Shown here piece by piece: positions 12,059 to 22,384 of a DNA stretch of 64,000 nt. How positions within the stretch are numbered: position 1 is the stretch's first letter; the number at the start of each line of letters is the position of its first letter. This DNA is from Tetracladium setigerum. Its lineage: Eukaryota; Ascomycota; Leotiomycetes; Helotiales. Below the pieces are notes generated by a model, which saw nothing but the letters and a program-made list of their open reading frames with translations, did not search any database and was not told where the DNA came from. The stretch is taken from assembly GCA_031472005.1 (NCBI GenBank), contig PZJY01000004.1, forward strand, positions 904,556 through 968,555, read 5' to 3'. Made by a program: the position numbers and the translations under genes.

Positions 12059-13675
12059 CTACACCAAACCCATTCGTATCAATTTATTCCCAAACTCCAA
12101 AAAGTAATAGTCTGCGTATACCAATCCATGATCCCAGTACTGTCTGGTAGAATCCTCGTTTCGGCATGCCGTTGCATTTCTCAAAATTGCATCGAACGAT
12201 CCCTCCGGCACAGACAATTGGCCCTTCTCCCCCTCACCTAGCGGCGCAAAGGATGCCTTTTCTTCTGGCAGGGAAAGCTCAATCGTCTCAGTTGCAATTC
12301 TAATCGCTGCTGTCAAGTACCGAGCGCCTTCTCCTTGGCCTCTAAGAACTTGGTGGAGAATCAGCAGGCCATTAGCAGCAATCATCCCGGCTGACGTGTC
12401 TCGCAACGGGAGTTCGCCTTCGTTAAGTGGTACGGGAGCATCGAAGTCCCAGAGTGGCACGTATGGATGATCGCAAGGCGAAGATTCGAGTCGAGAAATG
12501 AAGTAATTTGCCAATTCTGTCGCGGCGTGGAGGAAGACTGGATCTCTGGTCCACATGTACGTTTGGCTGTATCCAAGAATAGCCCACGCTTGTCCTCTGA
12601 ATCAGACGTCTGTTAGTCATCACTCCTCAAATTTAAGTTGCAAAATATCACTCTTACCTGCTCCACGTTGACCAGTCTTTGTACCCTTGGTTCGTCATCT
12701 TTTCCTTCACAGCACCGGTTTGAGCATCGAAATTGACAAGATGGTATGTCGAAAAATTCTCTCTAATCACAGTTTTCAACACTGTGTGTGCATGGGTCGT
12801 TGCGATATCAATCAGCTTCTGATTGGAAGTATGATGACCTGCATAATACAATAAATCGAGATCTATTCAACATTAACTTCCACATTCTTCTCAAAGACTC
12901 TTCGGGGACATACTGCACATGCTGTCAATGATGACAATGAAATCCACATCTTTATCAAAATAGTTGTATCTCTTATTCACCGCAACATCCCAACTCCGAA
13001 TTGCCTTGACTTTCTCATCATACCGCGAAGCCAGACTCTCGGCTGCAGTTAGAACGGCTTGCAAACTTCTGGTATTGCCTGTTAATTCCCAGTCCATTTG
13101 CAATGCTGGTTGAATGATGAATCCCATGTCGTGGGTGTCTGTACGATTTGCCATGTCATACAGTGGCTCCGCCCAGGTCCGACCCAATTTCAGAACCTCG
13201 CTCTGAAATTGCGGACGATGAGTGTCTGGGATCTGGAGATGTTGAGGATACTTCATCGAGCGCTCCAGTAGAGCATACAGACTTCCAGGAAAGAAGCCGC
13301 AGGTCCAAAAATCAGCATCTCGAGTGGCATATCTTCCAGCGTTTTCCCCACTTTGAGGTACCGTTTCTGGATATTGATCCAAGATATTGTTCTGCAGGAA
13401 ATCCGATCAACAATCCAAATTTCTCACAAGGAACGAACGGTATTTGTTACCTGGTCTCTTAGCAATTGAACAGCAACTCTCCAGATCTTAGCAGCTGCAT
13501 TCTCAGCGAACAACTCCTTTAGTTCCAGGTCCAATCGCGGAGGTATAAACTCCTTCAAACTTCTCTCTGCTCCATCATTCAACGATATGGTAGTTCTACT
13601 TGACACCTCGTCATCATGCTCATCAAATGGCGATTTCGCAGATTCCCTAGTTGGAGACATCTTCGGCGTGGACAT
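12059..13675 (-). CDS. glycoside hydrolase family 88 (unsaturated glucuronyl hydrolase)
   Basis: Four exons (13675-13451, 13391-12914, 12862-12659 region ending 12658, and 12596-12059) give 481 residues without a signal peptide, so it is probably cytosolic. Family motifs are DADFWTCGFFPGSLY, THDMGFIIQPAL, IIDSMCNLDLLYYAGHH, TNQGYKDWSTWSRGQAW and DTSAGMIAANGLL. Asp about 163 in THDMGF and Asp about 231 in IIDSM correspond to the two catalytic acids of GH88. These enzymes hydrate the 4,5-unsaturated uronic acid left on oligosaccharides by polysaccharide lyases, releasing a keto-uronate. Its 3' end faces the regulator gene with only 97 bp between the stops. Its promoter is shared with the secreted GH5 enzyme, consistent with extracellular cleavage, uptake and cytosolic processing. 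Confidence 0.93.
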
Positions 13676-13907
13676 GTTTTCTGTTGTGATAGAAAAAAAG
13701 CTACTTTAACTCTGAGAGATTGTACTTTCAATTAGACAGAAATGCCTAGCATATCTACCCATATCAACCGGCGGAAGTATGCCGCTACTTTGCAAAATTG
13801 CCCAACTTTCGTGGAATCGATCGTCAATGATCAACAACATGGAGCCGGTTTCCCCGAGACTTGACCCGACACTTTCGCCGAAGGCCGATGCAGTTGATGC
13901 GGTGGCT

Positions 13908-13943
13908 GCGGGGTAGATGTGGGGTGAAAGTTGCTTTCCCCGC
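13908..13943 (+). promoter_or_regulatory. cluster of CreA/carbon-repressor-like sites
   Basis: GCGGGG at 13908-13913 and GTGGGG at 13919-13924 fit the SYGGRG consensus of the fungal carbon catabolite repressor CreA. The inverted form CCCCGC follows at 13938-13943. Three matches in 36 bp is the dense arrangement expected of a functional repressor target. Binding is inferred. Confidence 0.5.
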
Positions 13944-14189
13944 GATTCTGTATCCCAGTCGAGAAATATCAAAGTCTTCTTTTACCCAGATATTGGCGCG
14001 CGAATCGGGTAATACTTTGAAGATGTTTAGCGAGCGCTGTCCCTGCAGATCCTCGAGGATCACCGTTCTTGGTCAGAACTGCAAGTCGGCAGTTCAGATG
14101 AGGTCAGTTCATCAGCCGATACAGTTCAATTGAAGAATGAATTACATGAAGAGAAGATAAATTAAAAAATATTTAAAATATGTAATTGG

Positions 14190-14196
14190 TATAAAT
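14190..14196 (+). promoter_or_regulatory. TATA box of GH5 gene
   Basis: TATAAAT lies about 93 bp upstream of the GH5 start codon, at a normal spacing for a fungal core promoter with a short leader. Confidence 0.5.
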
Positions 14197-14288
14197 ACTA
14201 ATGATGTATACCCAAGTTGAACTTGTCTGATCGCCTACTCCTCAACCTTCTTTCCCATTGACGTTCTCCTACTCTCAACTCAGCCATC

Positions 14289-15729
14289 ATGTTGTTTCCT
14301 CTTTTCCTCCTCGCCGGCCTCTCCACGGCTGCCACAATCAGCCAAAGAGCTCTCCCGTGGAAACTTCCCTTCCATGTCGACGGCCCTCACATCTGGTCAT
14401 CAAATAACCAAGAAGTGCAGCTAGTTGGAACTAATTGGGCAGCTCATCAAGAAGCCATGATCCCAGAAGGTCTACAATACTCCTCTATCAAAGACATCGT
14501 ATCCAAGATCCGCGGATTCAACTTGAATGTTGTGCGCTTGACGTTTGCCATTGAGATGGTAGATGACATTTTCGACAATGGAGGAGATGTCACGCTTGAA
14601 GCCACTCTCACCAAAGCACTCGGTGCCACTAATGGCAGTATCATCTTGAACAAGGTCCTCGCTCACAACCCGCAATTCAACAAGCGCACGACTCGTCTAC
14701 AAGTCTTTGATGCAGCTGCAAAAGAGCTTGCTGCACAAGGTATCTACGTACATCTAGATAACCACATGTCACGAGCTTTCTGGTGTTGTGGAGGTGGCGA
14801 CGGAAACACTTGGTTCGGCGATACTGACTTTGATGTCGCAAAGTGGATTCGAGGCTGGGAATTCATGGCCAAACATGTGAGATTTGATCTTCCTCCTATG
14901 TATGTTAATTTTGGACTAATATTCATCTCGCAGGCTTCTAAGAAATGGAAGTCCTTCTCCTCAGTTGGTCTCCGCAATGAGCTTCGCAAACCAGACGCAG
15001 GATCCCCCGCTGAACCCTACGATTGGTACACATGGCACACGCACATGACAGCTGCGGCGGAGGCTGTTCATAAAGCTGCTCCAGAGGCCTTAATCACCTT
15101 CTCTGGACTCAACTACGATGTAACTCTCGCACCAGTTGTAAGTCCCAGCTAGCTCCTCGCTGAAATCCCTTGCGTACTCCCATGAGAAACACAGCAAACT
15201 GACTCCGATTTCCTTCCAGGTCCAAGGCCAACTCCTCACCGGCACAGCAGGCACTTCCACAGCCGGAAAATCCGCCACATTCAACGCCTCCAGCTACCCC
15301 TACGCTAACAAAATCGTTCTCGAACTGCACAAATACGACTTCGAGAACACACAAGCATCATGCTCATCCTTCGGCGCCTCGCTCTACAACAACGGCTACA
15401 AAACGCTCAATACATCCGACACCTCGGCGAAATTGCATCTACCTATGCTCTTGTCGGAGTGGGGCTTTATCCAAAATGGTACTTACTGGAACCAGACGAC
15501 GTACAACAAATGCCTGATTGAATTCATGGGTAAGTGGAAACCGAGCGGGTGGATGCAGTGGGAGGTTGCGGGGAGCTTTTACCGCAAGACGAGTTATGCG
15601 ACAGGTGTCCAGGTGCAGGATTTGGATGAGGCGTGGGGATTGTTGAATCATAATTGGACGGCCACGAGAAGTCCAGTGACTGTTGAAAATAGTTTGCAGA
15701 AGATGGTCGAGGCCACGTTGAAGAAATAG
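14289..15729 (+). CDS. secreted glycoside hydrolase family 5 (cellulase-fold) enzyme
   Basis: Exons 14289-14876, 14934-15137 and 15220-15729 give 433 residues. The start MLFPLFLLAGLSTAA is a typical signal peptide, so the enzyme is secreted. GH5 hallmarks are present: IVSKIRGFNLNVVRLTF, YVHLDNHMSRAFWCC, acid/base Glu about 212 in GLRNELR and nucleophile Glu about 344 in LLSEWGF. Several N-x-S/T sequons fit glycosylation. The family covers endoglucanases, mannanases and relatives, and I cannot fix the substrate from sequence. Intron 1 (57 bp) is a multiple of three without a stop, so retention would insert 19 residues before ASKKW. A TATA box and CreA-like sites upstream suggest carbon-source control shared with GH88. 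Confidence 0.92.
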
Positions 15730-16162
15730 GGAAGTGTGTTGAAGTTTTTAGATAATAGTTTTGGCATGTACAAAGTCTTGGAGCCGCCGGAGTTCGAAGT
15801 GTCTATATTTTTGCTCGTCACAAGTTTGTATCTCACGTTGCAAGAACAGACCATCATTTATGAGTTGAGCATTTTGCTATCTATCCGTACCACCGCGTCC
15901 TGTGGTCGTACTGGAAGAACCGATTGACATCTGGAAAAAGCGGTACTGAAAATTGTGGTATCTAATCTAACAAATATGGCCACTACAAAAGGGCCATCTG
16001 CTCTTTGAAAATTAGAGGATGAAGACTGTGGTATCTAATCATACAAAGTTTGACCGCAACGGAAAGGGCCATCTGTAACTCCACGAGGAGTGGGATAAGA
16101 CAAAGAAAAAAAACAAACGAGAAAAAGACCATATCCCAGACAACTCAAACTCTCCGCGCACC
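15730..16162. repeat. spacer with two diverged direct repeats
   Basis: Between convergent gene ends, a roughly 50-bp element occurs twice (about 15954-16000 and 16027-16075). Both copies share GTGGTATCTAATC, an ACAAA core and AAGGGCCATCTG. Spacing is about 73 bp. No open frame of interest. Confidence 0.55.
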
Positions 16163-18457
16163 TCACAGAGTTTGGAGGCCAATTCCTGTGTACCCTTTAT
16201 TACTGATCTGGGATATCTTCTTCTGATTCATTCCTTTCCCTTTGTCATTGAGCTGTTTCATCTCAAAGTCATACTCTTTCCAGGAATTTTCCGAGTAATC
16301 CACGAACTCTTGCAACAATTTATCCCCTTGCTCTCTTTGGAAGTTGTCCGTCTTCAACTTCGCCGCGATTTCAGGGTTTGCCGTCATTTCGTGCAGTTCC
16401 TCATATCTTCTTCCAATTCTTCCCAACTCATCTCTGCCGATGTGGTAGGCATGCTCGCGATGATTTGTGTAGATCAATGGTGTCCGTTGATCTTCCCGCT
16501 CCCACTCGGGTTTCTTCATGTATTTGGTCAAAAACTCGATGTGATGCTCGCATCCTCCCCAAAGTCGTCGGTGCAGATCGTGTTGCTGTTTGAGAAGGCG
16601 ATCGTAGACTGTCATCGCCTTCGACGGCTCTGTTGTGGGATCGGTGAAAGTAAAGATTGGAGGATGAGATTGTGAAGTTGCTGGAGTAGCCGTAGTGATA
16701 TTCTTGGGCGCAGGTATGGAGATGGTAAAGGCATTTGTTGATGGGGCCGAACTGCTGGTTCCGATTGAAGACGGAAGGATTGTGGTTGCTGAGAAAGGAT
16801 TTGCAGGTGGAAGGATTGTTGTTGCAGAGAAAGGATTTGTTGTTGGAATTGGGCTCGCAGTTGTGAAAATAGGGGTAGGACCAGTCGTAGCTGGTTGAAA
16901 GGAGGTATTTGGTGCGACTGTTGAGGTAGTATTCGTGGTGGTAGGAGGAGAGGCAGTCGACAACTCCTCAATTCTGGCTCGTTGTCCTTCAACGACTTGC
17001 GAGATCATTTTAATGTATAATTGCGTTTCAATGTCTCCATTGGAGGCATGTTCAGCCGGGGCGAGTCTTTCGTAACATTTATTGGCTTCCTTCATCAAGG
17101 CGGCCAATTGGTTTTGTTGCTAGAAGGGAACAAGTCAGCATTCAGAAGGAGGCATATTTTGTGACAAACTTACCTGTTCACAGATTTGAACAAGATTTTG
17201 ATTAGTTTCTTGGAGAGTTTGACGGGTTTGGTAGAGACCTGGAAGCTGTTTCAATAGTTTGGGAAGATCATTAATGCTTGCTGTTTGATCTGCTCCCAGA
17301 TCATTCGTCCATCTCAAAGCTTTTGTGAGGGCGAATTCTATTTCACTCAAGATTAAGGCTTGGGCCTGATTTTGGTTTGCAAGTTCTGATTGATCTGATT
17401 GTGGATTGTAAGTCGGAGCTTGCGTGAGGACGGCGTTTGACAGGACGAGTTGCGATTGCGGGATTGAAGGCACATCCTGTGTGAGAGCTGTTTGGGGTGG
17501 AGAGATAAGATCTTGTGCTTGAGTTGAAGGAACGCCTGCGTGAACGATCGAAGATTGTGTCTGGGTGACAGCTGATTGTGGGTGATATGTAGGAGCTTGT
17601 GCCTCGGGTGTAGCAGATTCTGTTTGAGAGAAGGAAGGTTGTAGGAGAGCTGGTTGGGGTTGAGGGAGAGAGAAATGAGTCTGTGGGAAAGTAGGGGGTT
17701 CTGTTGCTGTTTTTTCAGCTCTTCTTGAATTGATGCCGTCTCAGCCTGAATCTGTGCTCGTTGGTGCTCCGAAAACTGGGGATTGTTGATTGGGTTTGTG
17801 ACTGTTGTAGTTGCTCTTGAAGCAAGCTAATTTGAGCTCGAAGCTCAATATTCTGCTTCTGCAAATCCTGAGCAAGGGCGAGATCATGTTTAGTTGTGGA
17901 AAGCTCTGCCCGCAGAGCAACCACAACATCGGAATTGGTGTTCTGCAAGATTGTCAGTGCCACTTCTTGAGAATTCAAAACGCGCATTCTGTCGTTCTTG
18001 TAAAGGAAAGACTTACCACGATCTCTCCGATTCTTAGTCTTGTGCTTGACAGTTTTTCGACCTGGAAAACCGTTAGATTACCAAAATAAAAATGATTGAG
18101 GAGACCGAAGTCCAGGAAGAGAGTACTTACCAAAGCTTTGGCCCTGTTCTCTAGATCGAAGATTCTGCGGTTCAGGTCGAAAACCTTCGTGTCTTTGTAA
18201 CTGAGTTCCGCCTTCTGTCTCTCTACGAGAGCTCTGTCTTTTAAGTTCTGGTTGTTTTGAATATCCCGGAGCTTTTCCCATGCTGTAGTGCGCGTCGCCA
18301 TCTTGGTTCTGTCTAGTTGCAATTCTTCAACTATTCTGTTCAGTCGGTTGTTTTCTTCTTCGCGTTGATCGATTGCAGCAACGCAATTTCGGTGATCAGC
18401 TTGTGAGATTGCAGGGGAATCGTATCGAGAGAGGGCTAGAATAAAGATCGACAGCAT
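16163..18457 (-). CDS. membrane-anchored coiled-coil protein with Gln/Pro/Thr-rich linker (frame interrupted)
   Basis: Unrecognised gene. The start is taken at ATG 18457, giving MLSIFILALS, a short hydrophobic anchor. Coding exons 18457-18131, 18061-18017 and 17942 onward read as a long coiled coil (REEENNRLNRIVEELQL, ELRAQISLLQEQLQQSQ). A second frame, open from about 17745 to 17174, encodes a Gln/Pro/Ser-rich linker with repeated QAPTYHPQS/QAPTYNPQS. The intron 17173-17120 leads to exon 17119-16163, which has a tandem NPFSATTILP repeat and a charged C-terminal domain (LLKQQHDLHRRLWGGCEHH). Between 17800 and 17700 the best coding frame shifts twice by -1, at runs of C, T or A. That means missing bases, an unseen intron or decay. 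No known domain; probably lineage specific. Confidence 0.6.
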
Positions 18458-18590
18458 CAAAACGAAGAAAAGACAAGTTCCCTGCCACTGGCTCTCAGTG
18501 ACAGAGATGAACCCAACAGAAGCCCAGGCCAAGACGAGAAAGAAGATGAACGAATTTCGCCGTAGGAGCTCATTTTGGCAGTTATAGGGA

Positions 18591-18610
18591 GGGGGGGGGG
18601 GGGGGGGGGG
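18591..18610 (+). repeat. poly-G tract (20 G)
   Basis: Twenty consecutive G residues on the plus strand, 134 bp upstream of the minus-strand start at 18457. Such a run can form a G-quadruplex or triplex and is very prone to length variation and sequencing error. Confidence 0.9.
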
Positions 18611-18654
18611 AAAGCGAGAGTTGGTTGTTTATGGGTTGGTGAAATCGATTCGTC

Positions 18655-18800
18655 CTTGAAGGATGGGTAATGATTGAAGAGAAGCAGGGTGATGGTTGAA
18701 GAGTGGTTGAAGAGAAGCAGGGTGATGGTTGAAGAGTGGTGGGTGAAGAGAAGAAGAGTGATGGGTGATGGGCAAAGCAAAAGAGGGTGATGGGTGATTG
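18655..18800 (+). repeat. minisatellite, GTTGAAGAG/AAGCAGGGTGATG units
   Basis: Imperfect tandem units of about 32-35 bp built from GATGGTTGAAGAG and AAGCAGGGTGATG. Three clear copies grade into degenerate GTGATGGGTGATGGG repeats. Confidence 0.8.
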
Positions 18801-19670
18801 AAGGAGCAGGTTGGTGGGAATTGAAGAGATGATGGTCGATGCTTCAAGAGCCAACTGCCCAGAAAGAGATTGGTTGTTGGCGAGGGCGGATCGTTGGGAG
18901 TTAGAGAGCAGAAAGTTGAAGAAATTTTGTTGTCGATGAAAACGAGATTTGAGATGGGAGTTGGAGAAAAAGGTTTCGGTGTCTGGAGAGCAGAAAGTTG
19001 GCAAAGAAATTAGTTGTTGAGGTTGGAGATGGGTCGGAATGTATATGTGAAAAGTGGGTCCTCCTAGCTCCCTCGCGATGCATCGTAACAATAACTTTTG
19101 TGAAGTGAATCATCGTATTGTTGGACGGGAACACAATAAGCGTAGTTTTTTATTGTTACTTGGACGGATTTCTATATTCACTTTGGTTGCAATTCAATTT
19201 TGGGCATCCAACTTGGGCTCAAGTAATCTCGATTATTCCCTTCCAGGCACTGCTACAGAACTTCTCGACAATTCAAATTACAGCACAGATGATACGCCCC
19301 AGATGGTGGATTACAATGGAAGAGACCCTAATAATATCAAGAAATTTAGTGTGAATTGTTTTTCATTGGTGGGTGTGTTGTGGGTTTGAAGTGTGCTAGT
19401 GTTCATGAGATTCTTCAAAATGTTGGGTCGTAAATGATAATTGTCTCTGGATTTTTGGGCGATCAACGTGACACTAAAAGAAAAGATACAGTAAGAACAA
19501 ATAACATGAACTAGATAATGCTATAGCCTCCATGCTTGAACTGCTTGAATGTAAGTGGGATCGTTGTTGTTGAAGTGACTTCGAAGCTCACGTAAACATT
19601 AAACTCCACGACGCGCTAGTAACCGAGCCAACCCCCCACCAACTTCGAAGTTGAGATCGATCTACCCATC

Positions 19671-19690
19671 TTCTCTCTCTCTCTCTCTCC
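19671..19690 (+). repeat. (CT)n microsatellite
   Basis: About nine CT dinucleotides in the probable 5' leader or promoter of the gene at 19865. CT blocks near transcription starts are common in filamentous fungi. Confidence 0.85.
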
Positions 19691-19737
19691 ACCTAAAATC
19701 AGTCAAACGACAAGATTTATCAATTACAACCAAATCT

Positions 19738-19830
19738 TTCTCTTCGCAGACCTACTCTCCTCTTTGCAAAGCTATCCTCCTCTTCGCAGACCGATTCACA
19801 TACCTCTTTGCCTCTTCGCAGACACCTCAT
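19738..19830 (+). repeat. repeated CTCTTCGCAGAC in 5' leader
   Basis: The motif CTCTTCGCAGAC is found three times (near 19740, 19782 and 19815), with related CTCTTTGCAAAG/CTCTTTGC variants between, just upstream of ATG 19865. Confidence 0.7.
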
Positions 19831-19864
19831 ACCCATCTCGTCGTCTTCAGGACGTCTCACAGCC

Positions 19865-22096
19865 ATGGACACTGTGCCCTTCGCCACCATCTTGTTGATG
19901 ATGGCCTTCGCCATGACGGTGCTTTCCTCGGTTTCACTGAAGAACTTTCATCAAGCACTGGCATGGATTAAGACGGCCTCAAACTTCCTTAATGACACAT
20001 GCCGACGATTCTCTCAACACGTCTTCCAACATCGCGCAGAGCCGGTCAAGTTTGTGGCCGCTTTGATCGCAATTTACCTGTTTCTGCTAATTGCAGTCGC
20101 CTTCTGGCTTGCAAGTTGGTTCGTACTTACGTTCATTTTGTACAGCTTGGGAGTCTGCTTCCTCATCTCTGCGTACTTCCATCATATCCTCCAAAAGTCA
20201 TCTGATCGGAAGCTTGCAAGAGCTAAGGATGAGCTCGAAACTAAAGAGCTTCTCATGAGAGTCCAGAGCGAGGATCTCGCCAAGGCAAAAATCGATGTGC
20301 AGGCCTACGAGAACCAAATCGATTGGCACCAAAAGGAACGCAAATCGTTGATCGCTAAGGCAGAAGCCGCCGTGAAAGTCAACACCCACACCCCCGTCCG
20401 CGCTCCCTCCAACAAACCCTACACGCCATTCATTCCCTCCGACCGCGGCCTCTCACAGTGGCTCGCAAGACCCGACCGCGATCTCGAGGCTGTTCGAAAC
20501 GCTGAAGCTCTCAAAAAGGACAACGCTCATCTGGAAGACCTACTCAAGACTTCGAAGGAGAAGCTTGCCAAATCCGAGGAAAAGTTCTCCGAAGCCAAGG
20601 AAGCCGTCCGACTTGAATACCAGACAAAGCTGGATGAACTGAACAAACAACTGGAGAACTCGGAGCGAAACGCCAAGGAGTCGGTCTCGTACAAGGAACT
20701 CAACACAGAGATCGATCAATACAAAGCCCTGCTCCAGAGTCTGTGTGATGACCTTTCGAATGTGAGAGTTCAGGTTGGAAAGGCAAACGCCGATGAGAAG
20801 GTTGATGTTCCTGCTCTGGTTGGTTTTATGAAGAATGAACTCGAGACATTGGCCAAGTCCTTCGTTAGTGCCGATGATCGCATCAAGGAGGTTAAAACAG
20901 AAGCAGAACAGCGCCATTCAATTGCGACTACCAATCTTCGCAACGAACTCAATGCAGGTTTCCAGACGGAAAAGGACTCGCTTGTTGCAAAACACAATGT
21001 TGCTCTTGCCGATGAAAAGAAGAAGAATGAGGACGTAACCAAGGGTGCAATTGATCGTGCACTCGAGTCACAGAAGGGCAAGATGGAGAGAACTCCAGAG
21101 GCAATCGCCGAAGCTGAATTCATCGCCATGAAGCGAAAAGTTGGTGCCATGGAGCACAGAGCAAAAGTTGCAGAGGAAACTGCAGCAGTCCTTCTCAAGG
21201 AGAAAACTGAGGCGGCCAACAAGCACCAGGTAGATTTGGCCAAGAGTGAGACGGAGCACACCAATCTGAGGTGTACCTACAACACGCTCGTTGCCGCTCA
21301 CGAGAAGCTGCTAGTTGAAAGTACCGAGATCGCTGGTAAGTTGGCAACAGCCGACCAGGTGAGAATCGCTGCCGTCAACAAGGCTATTCTCGACGGTGAA
21401 GCAGAGAAGATTAGATATTATGAGGAAAGAAAACATGATGATGACACAGATGAAGTGACACAAGCGCTTGAAGCACACTTCAACGAAAATCCTATTGATG
21501 CAGAACTGCAGATCAAAAACAACACCCTCGAAGCCAAAGTCCTCGAATTGGAATCAGATATTTCCGATGTCCGCACCCAATTGACCGAAGAGCAAGCAGT
21601 GGTCGTAGATCTCCGCTCCCAATTGGCAAGCAGACCGCAGAATGTAGCTACCACCAACAGCACAGTGGCAATGACACCCAAGCAGAAGCGAGCAGCATTG
21701 ATGGCAGAGAAGGACGAGAGAAACGATGCAAAGCTGCACTTACACCATGAGAGGCACTTCGATTACTTCCAGAGATTGAGGAATCATGGCAATGTGATTG
21801 CGGACTACCTTGACAAGCACGATTTCGACATTCCTGTGTACACGAACCTCGAGTTTAAGGTCTTTGACGATGATTCCGACTTCTCGAATCACTGGTCATT
21901 TGCGTTTGATGCTACGATGCGTTACTTGAACCATATGGTGACTGCCTTTACTGCTAGGTATAATCTTGCGGACCGCGGCATCAATGACAAGGGAAAGGAG
22001 CATGGTATGGAATGGACCATTTTGATGAACGAGTGGTCGGATTTGCTCACTGAGGCAGAGGGCGTGGAGGATGAGGCCTGGCCTGAATTTGAATGA
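19865..22096 (+). CDS. multi-pass membrane coiled-coil protein, unknown function
   Basis: Single-exon frame of 743 residues. ATG 19865 sits in a good context (CAGCCATGG) and starts directly before a hydrophobic segment. Residues about 5-25 and 55-105 are hydrophobic (VKFVAALIAIYLFLLIAV and FVLTFILYSLGVCFLISAY), giving about three membrane spans. A charged coiled coil then runs to about residue 590, rich in K, E, A and Q heptads. The last 140 residues form a different, globular-looking acidic domain (FDYFQRLRNHGNVIADYLD, EHGMEWTILMNEWSDLL). I recognise no family. The layout (membrane anchor plus long coil) resembles the minus-strand gene across the repeat-rich spacer, but I see no clear sequence similarity between them. 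Confidence 0.8.
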   Translation: MDTVPFATILLMMAFAMTVLSSVSLKNFHQALAWIKTASNFLNDTCRRFSQHVFQHRAEPVKFVAALIAIYLFLLIAVAFWLASWFVLTFILYSLGVCFLISAYFHHILQKSSDRKLARAKDELETKELLMRVQSEDLAKAKIDVQAYENQIDWHQKERKSLIAKAEAAVKVNTHTPVRAPSNKPYTPFIPSDRGLSQWLARPDRDLEAVRNAEALKKDNAHLEDLLKTSKEKLAKSEEKFSEAKEAVRLEYQTKLDELNKQLENSERNAKESVSYKELNTEIDQYKALLQSLCDDLSNVRVQVGKANADEKVDVPALVGFMKNELETLAKSFVSADDRIKEVKTEAEQRHSIATTNLRNELNAGFQTEKDSLVAKHNVALADEKKKNEDVTKGAIDRALESQKGKMERTPEAIAEAEFIAMKRKVGAMEHRAKVAEETAAVLLKEKTEAANKHQVDLAKSETEHTNLRCTYNTLVAAHEKLLVESTEIAGKLATADQVRIAAVNKAILDGEAEKIRYYEERKHDDDTDEVTQALEAHFNENPIDAELQIKNNTLEAKVLELESDISDVRTQLTEEQAVVVDLRSQLASRPQNVATTNSTVAMTPKQKRAALMAEKDERNDAKLHLHHERHFDYFQRLRNHGNVIADYLDKHDFDIPVYTNLEFKVFDDDSDFSNHWSFAFDATMRYLNHMVTAFTARYNLADRGINDKGKEHGMEWTILMNEWSDLLTEAEGVEDEAWPEFE

Positions 22097-22149
22097 TTCT
22101 GCTGCAGGTTATTCCGCCAGATATCGAGAAGATCTGAAGCTATGGTGAG

Positions 22150-22305
22150 ATGGAAGTACAGAAGCATATCATGATTGTTATTGATTCCTCGTGAGGATCA
22201 TTTACACATTCGAAGTGAATTGAATATGATGGATGGATGGAAATATGGTGGTGGTGCAGAAGCACGTTATGGTTGTTATTGTTGATTTCTCGTGAAGATC
22301 TTTTT
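22150..22305 (+). repeat. diverged tandem duplication (about 98 bp)
   Basis: The block containing CAGAAGCATATCATGATTG then TTCCTCGTGAGGATC (22160-22200) recurs as CAGAAGCACGTTATGGTTG then TTTCTCGTGAAGATC (22257-22300). Confidence 0.65.
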
Positions 22306-22384
22306 CTTTCTTTTTCTTTCAATTTTCATCTGTCCTGGTGTGGTTTTATGGACGGAAATGGAGGAAGCAAACATTGTTACTAAC

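Larger units (their letters stand above)
13676..14288. promoter_or_regulatory. bidirectional promoter of GH88 and GH5 genes
   Basis: This 613-bp spacer separates the divergent starts of the GH88 (13675, minus) and GH5 (14289, plus) genes. It holds a cluster of CreA-like sites near its middle and a TATA box on the GH5 side, listed separately. The shared promoter suggests co-regulation. Confidence 0.6.
18458..19864. other. repeat-rich divergent spacer of the coiled-coil gene pair
   Basis: This stretch separates two divergent coiled-coil genes and presumably contains both promoters. It is dominated by low-complexity DNA: a G20 tract, a minisatellite, a CT microsatellite and short repeats in the plus-strand leader, listed separately. 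Two similar patches (GAGAGCAGAAAGTTG) occur near 18904 and 18985. Open frames here are products of the repeats. Confidence 0.5.

Noticed and set aside
16900..17000. Overlapping 126-residue Leu/Gln/Pro-rich frame inside the coiled-coil gene
   Set aside because: A shadow frame of the Thr/Pro-rich linker; the repeat in the main frame explains it.
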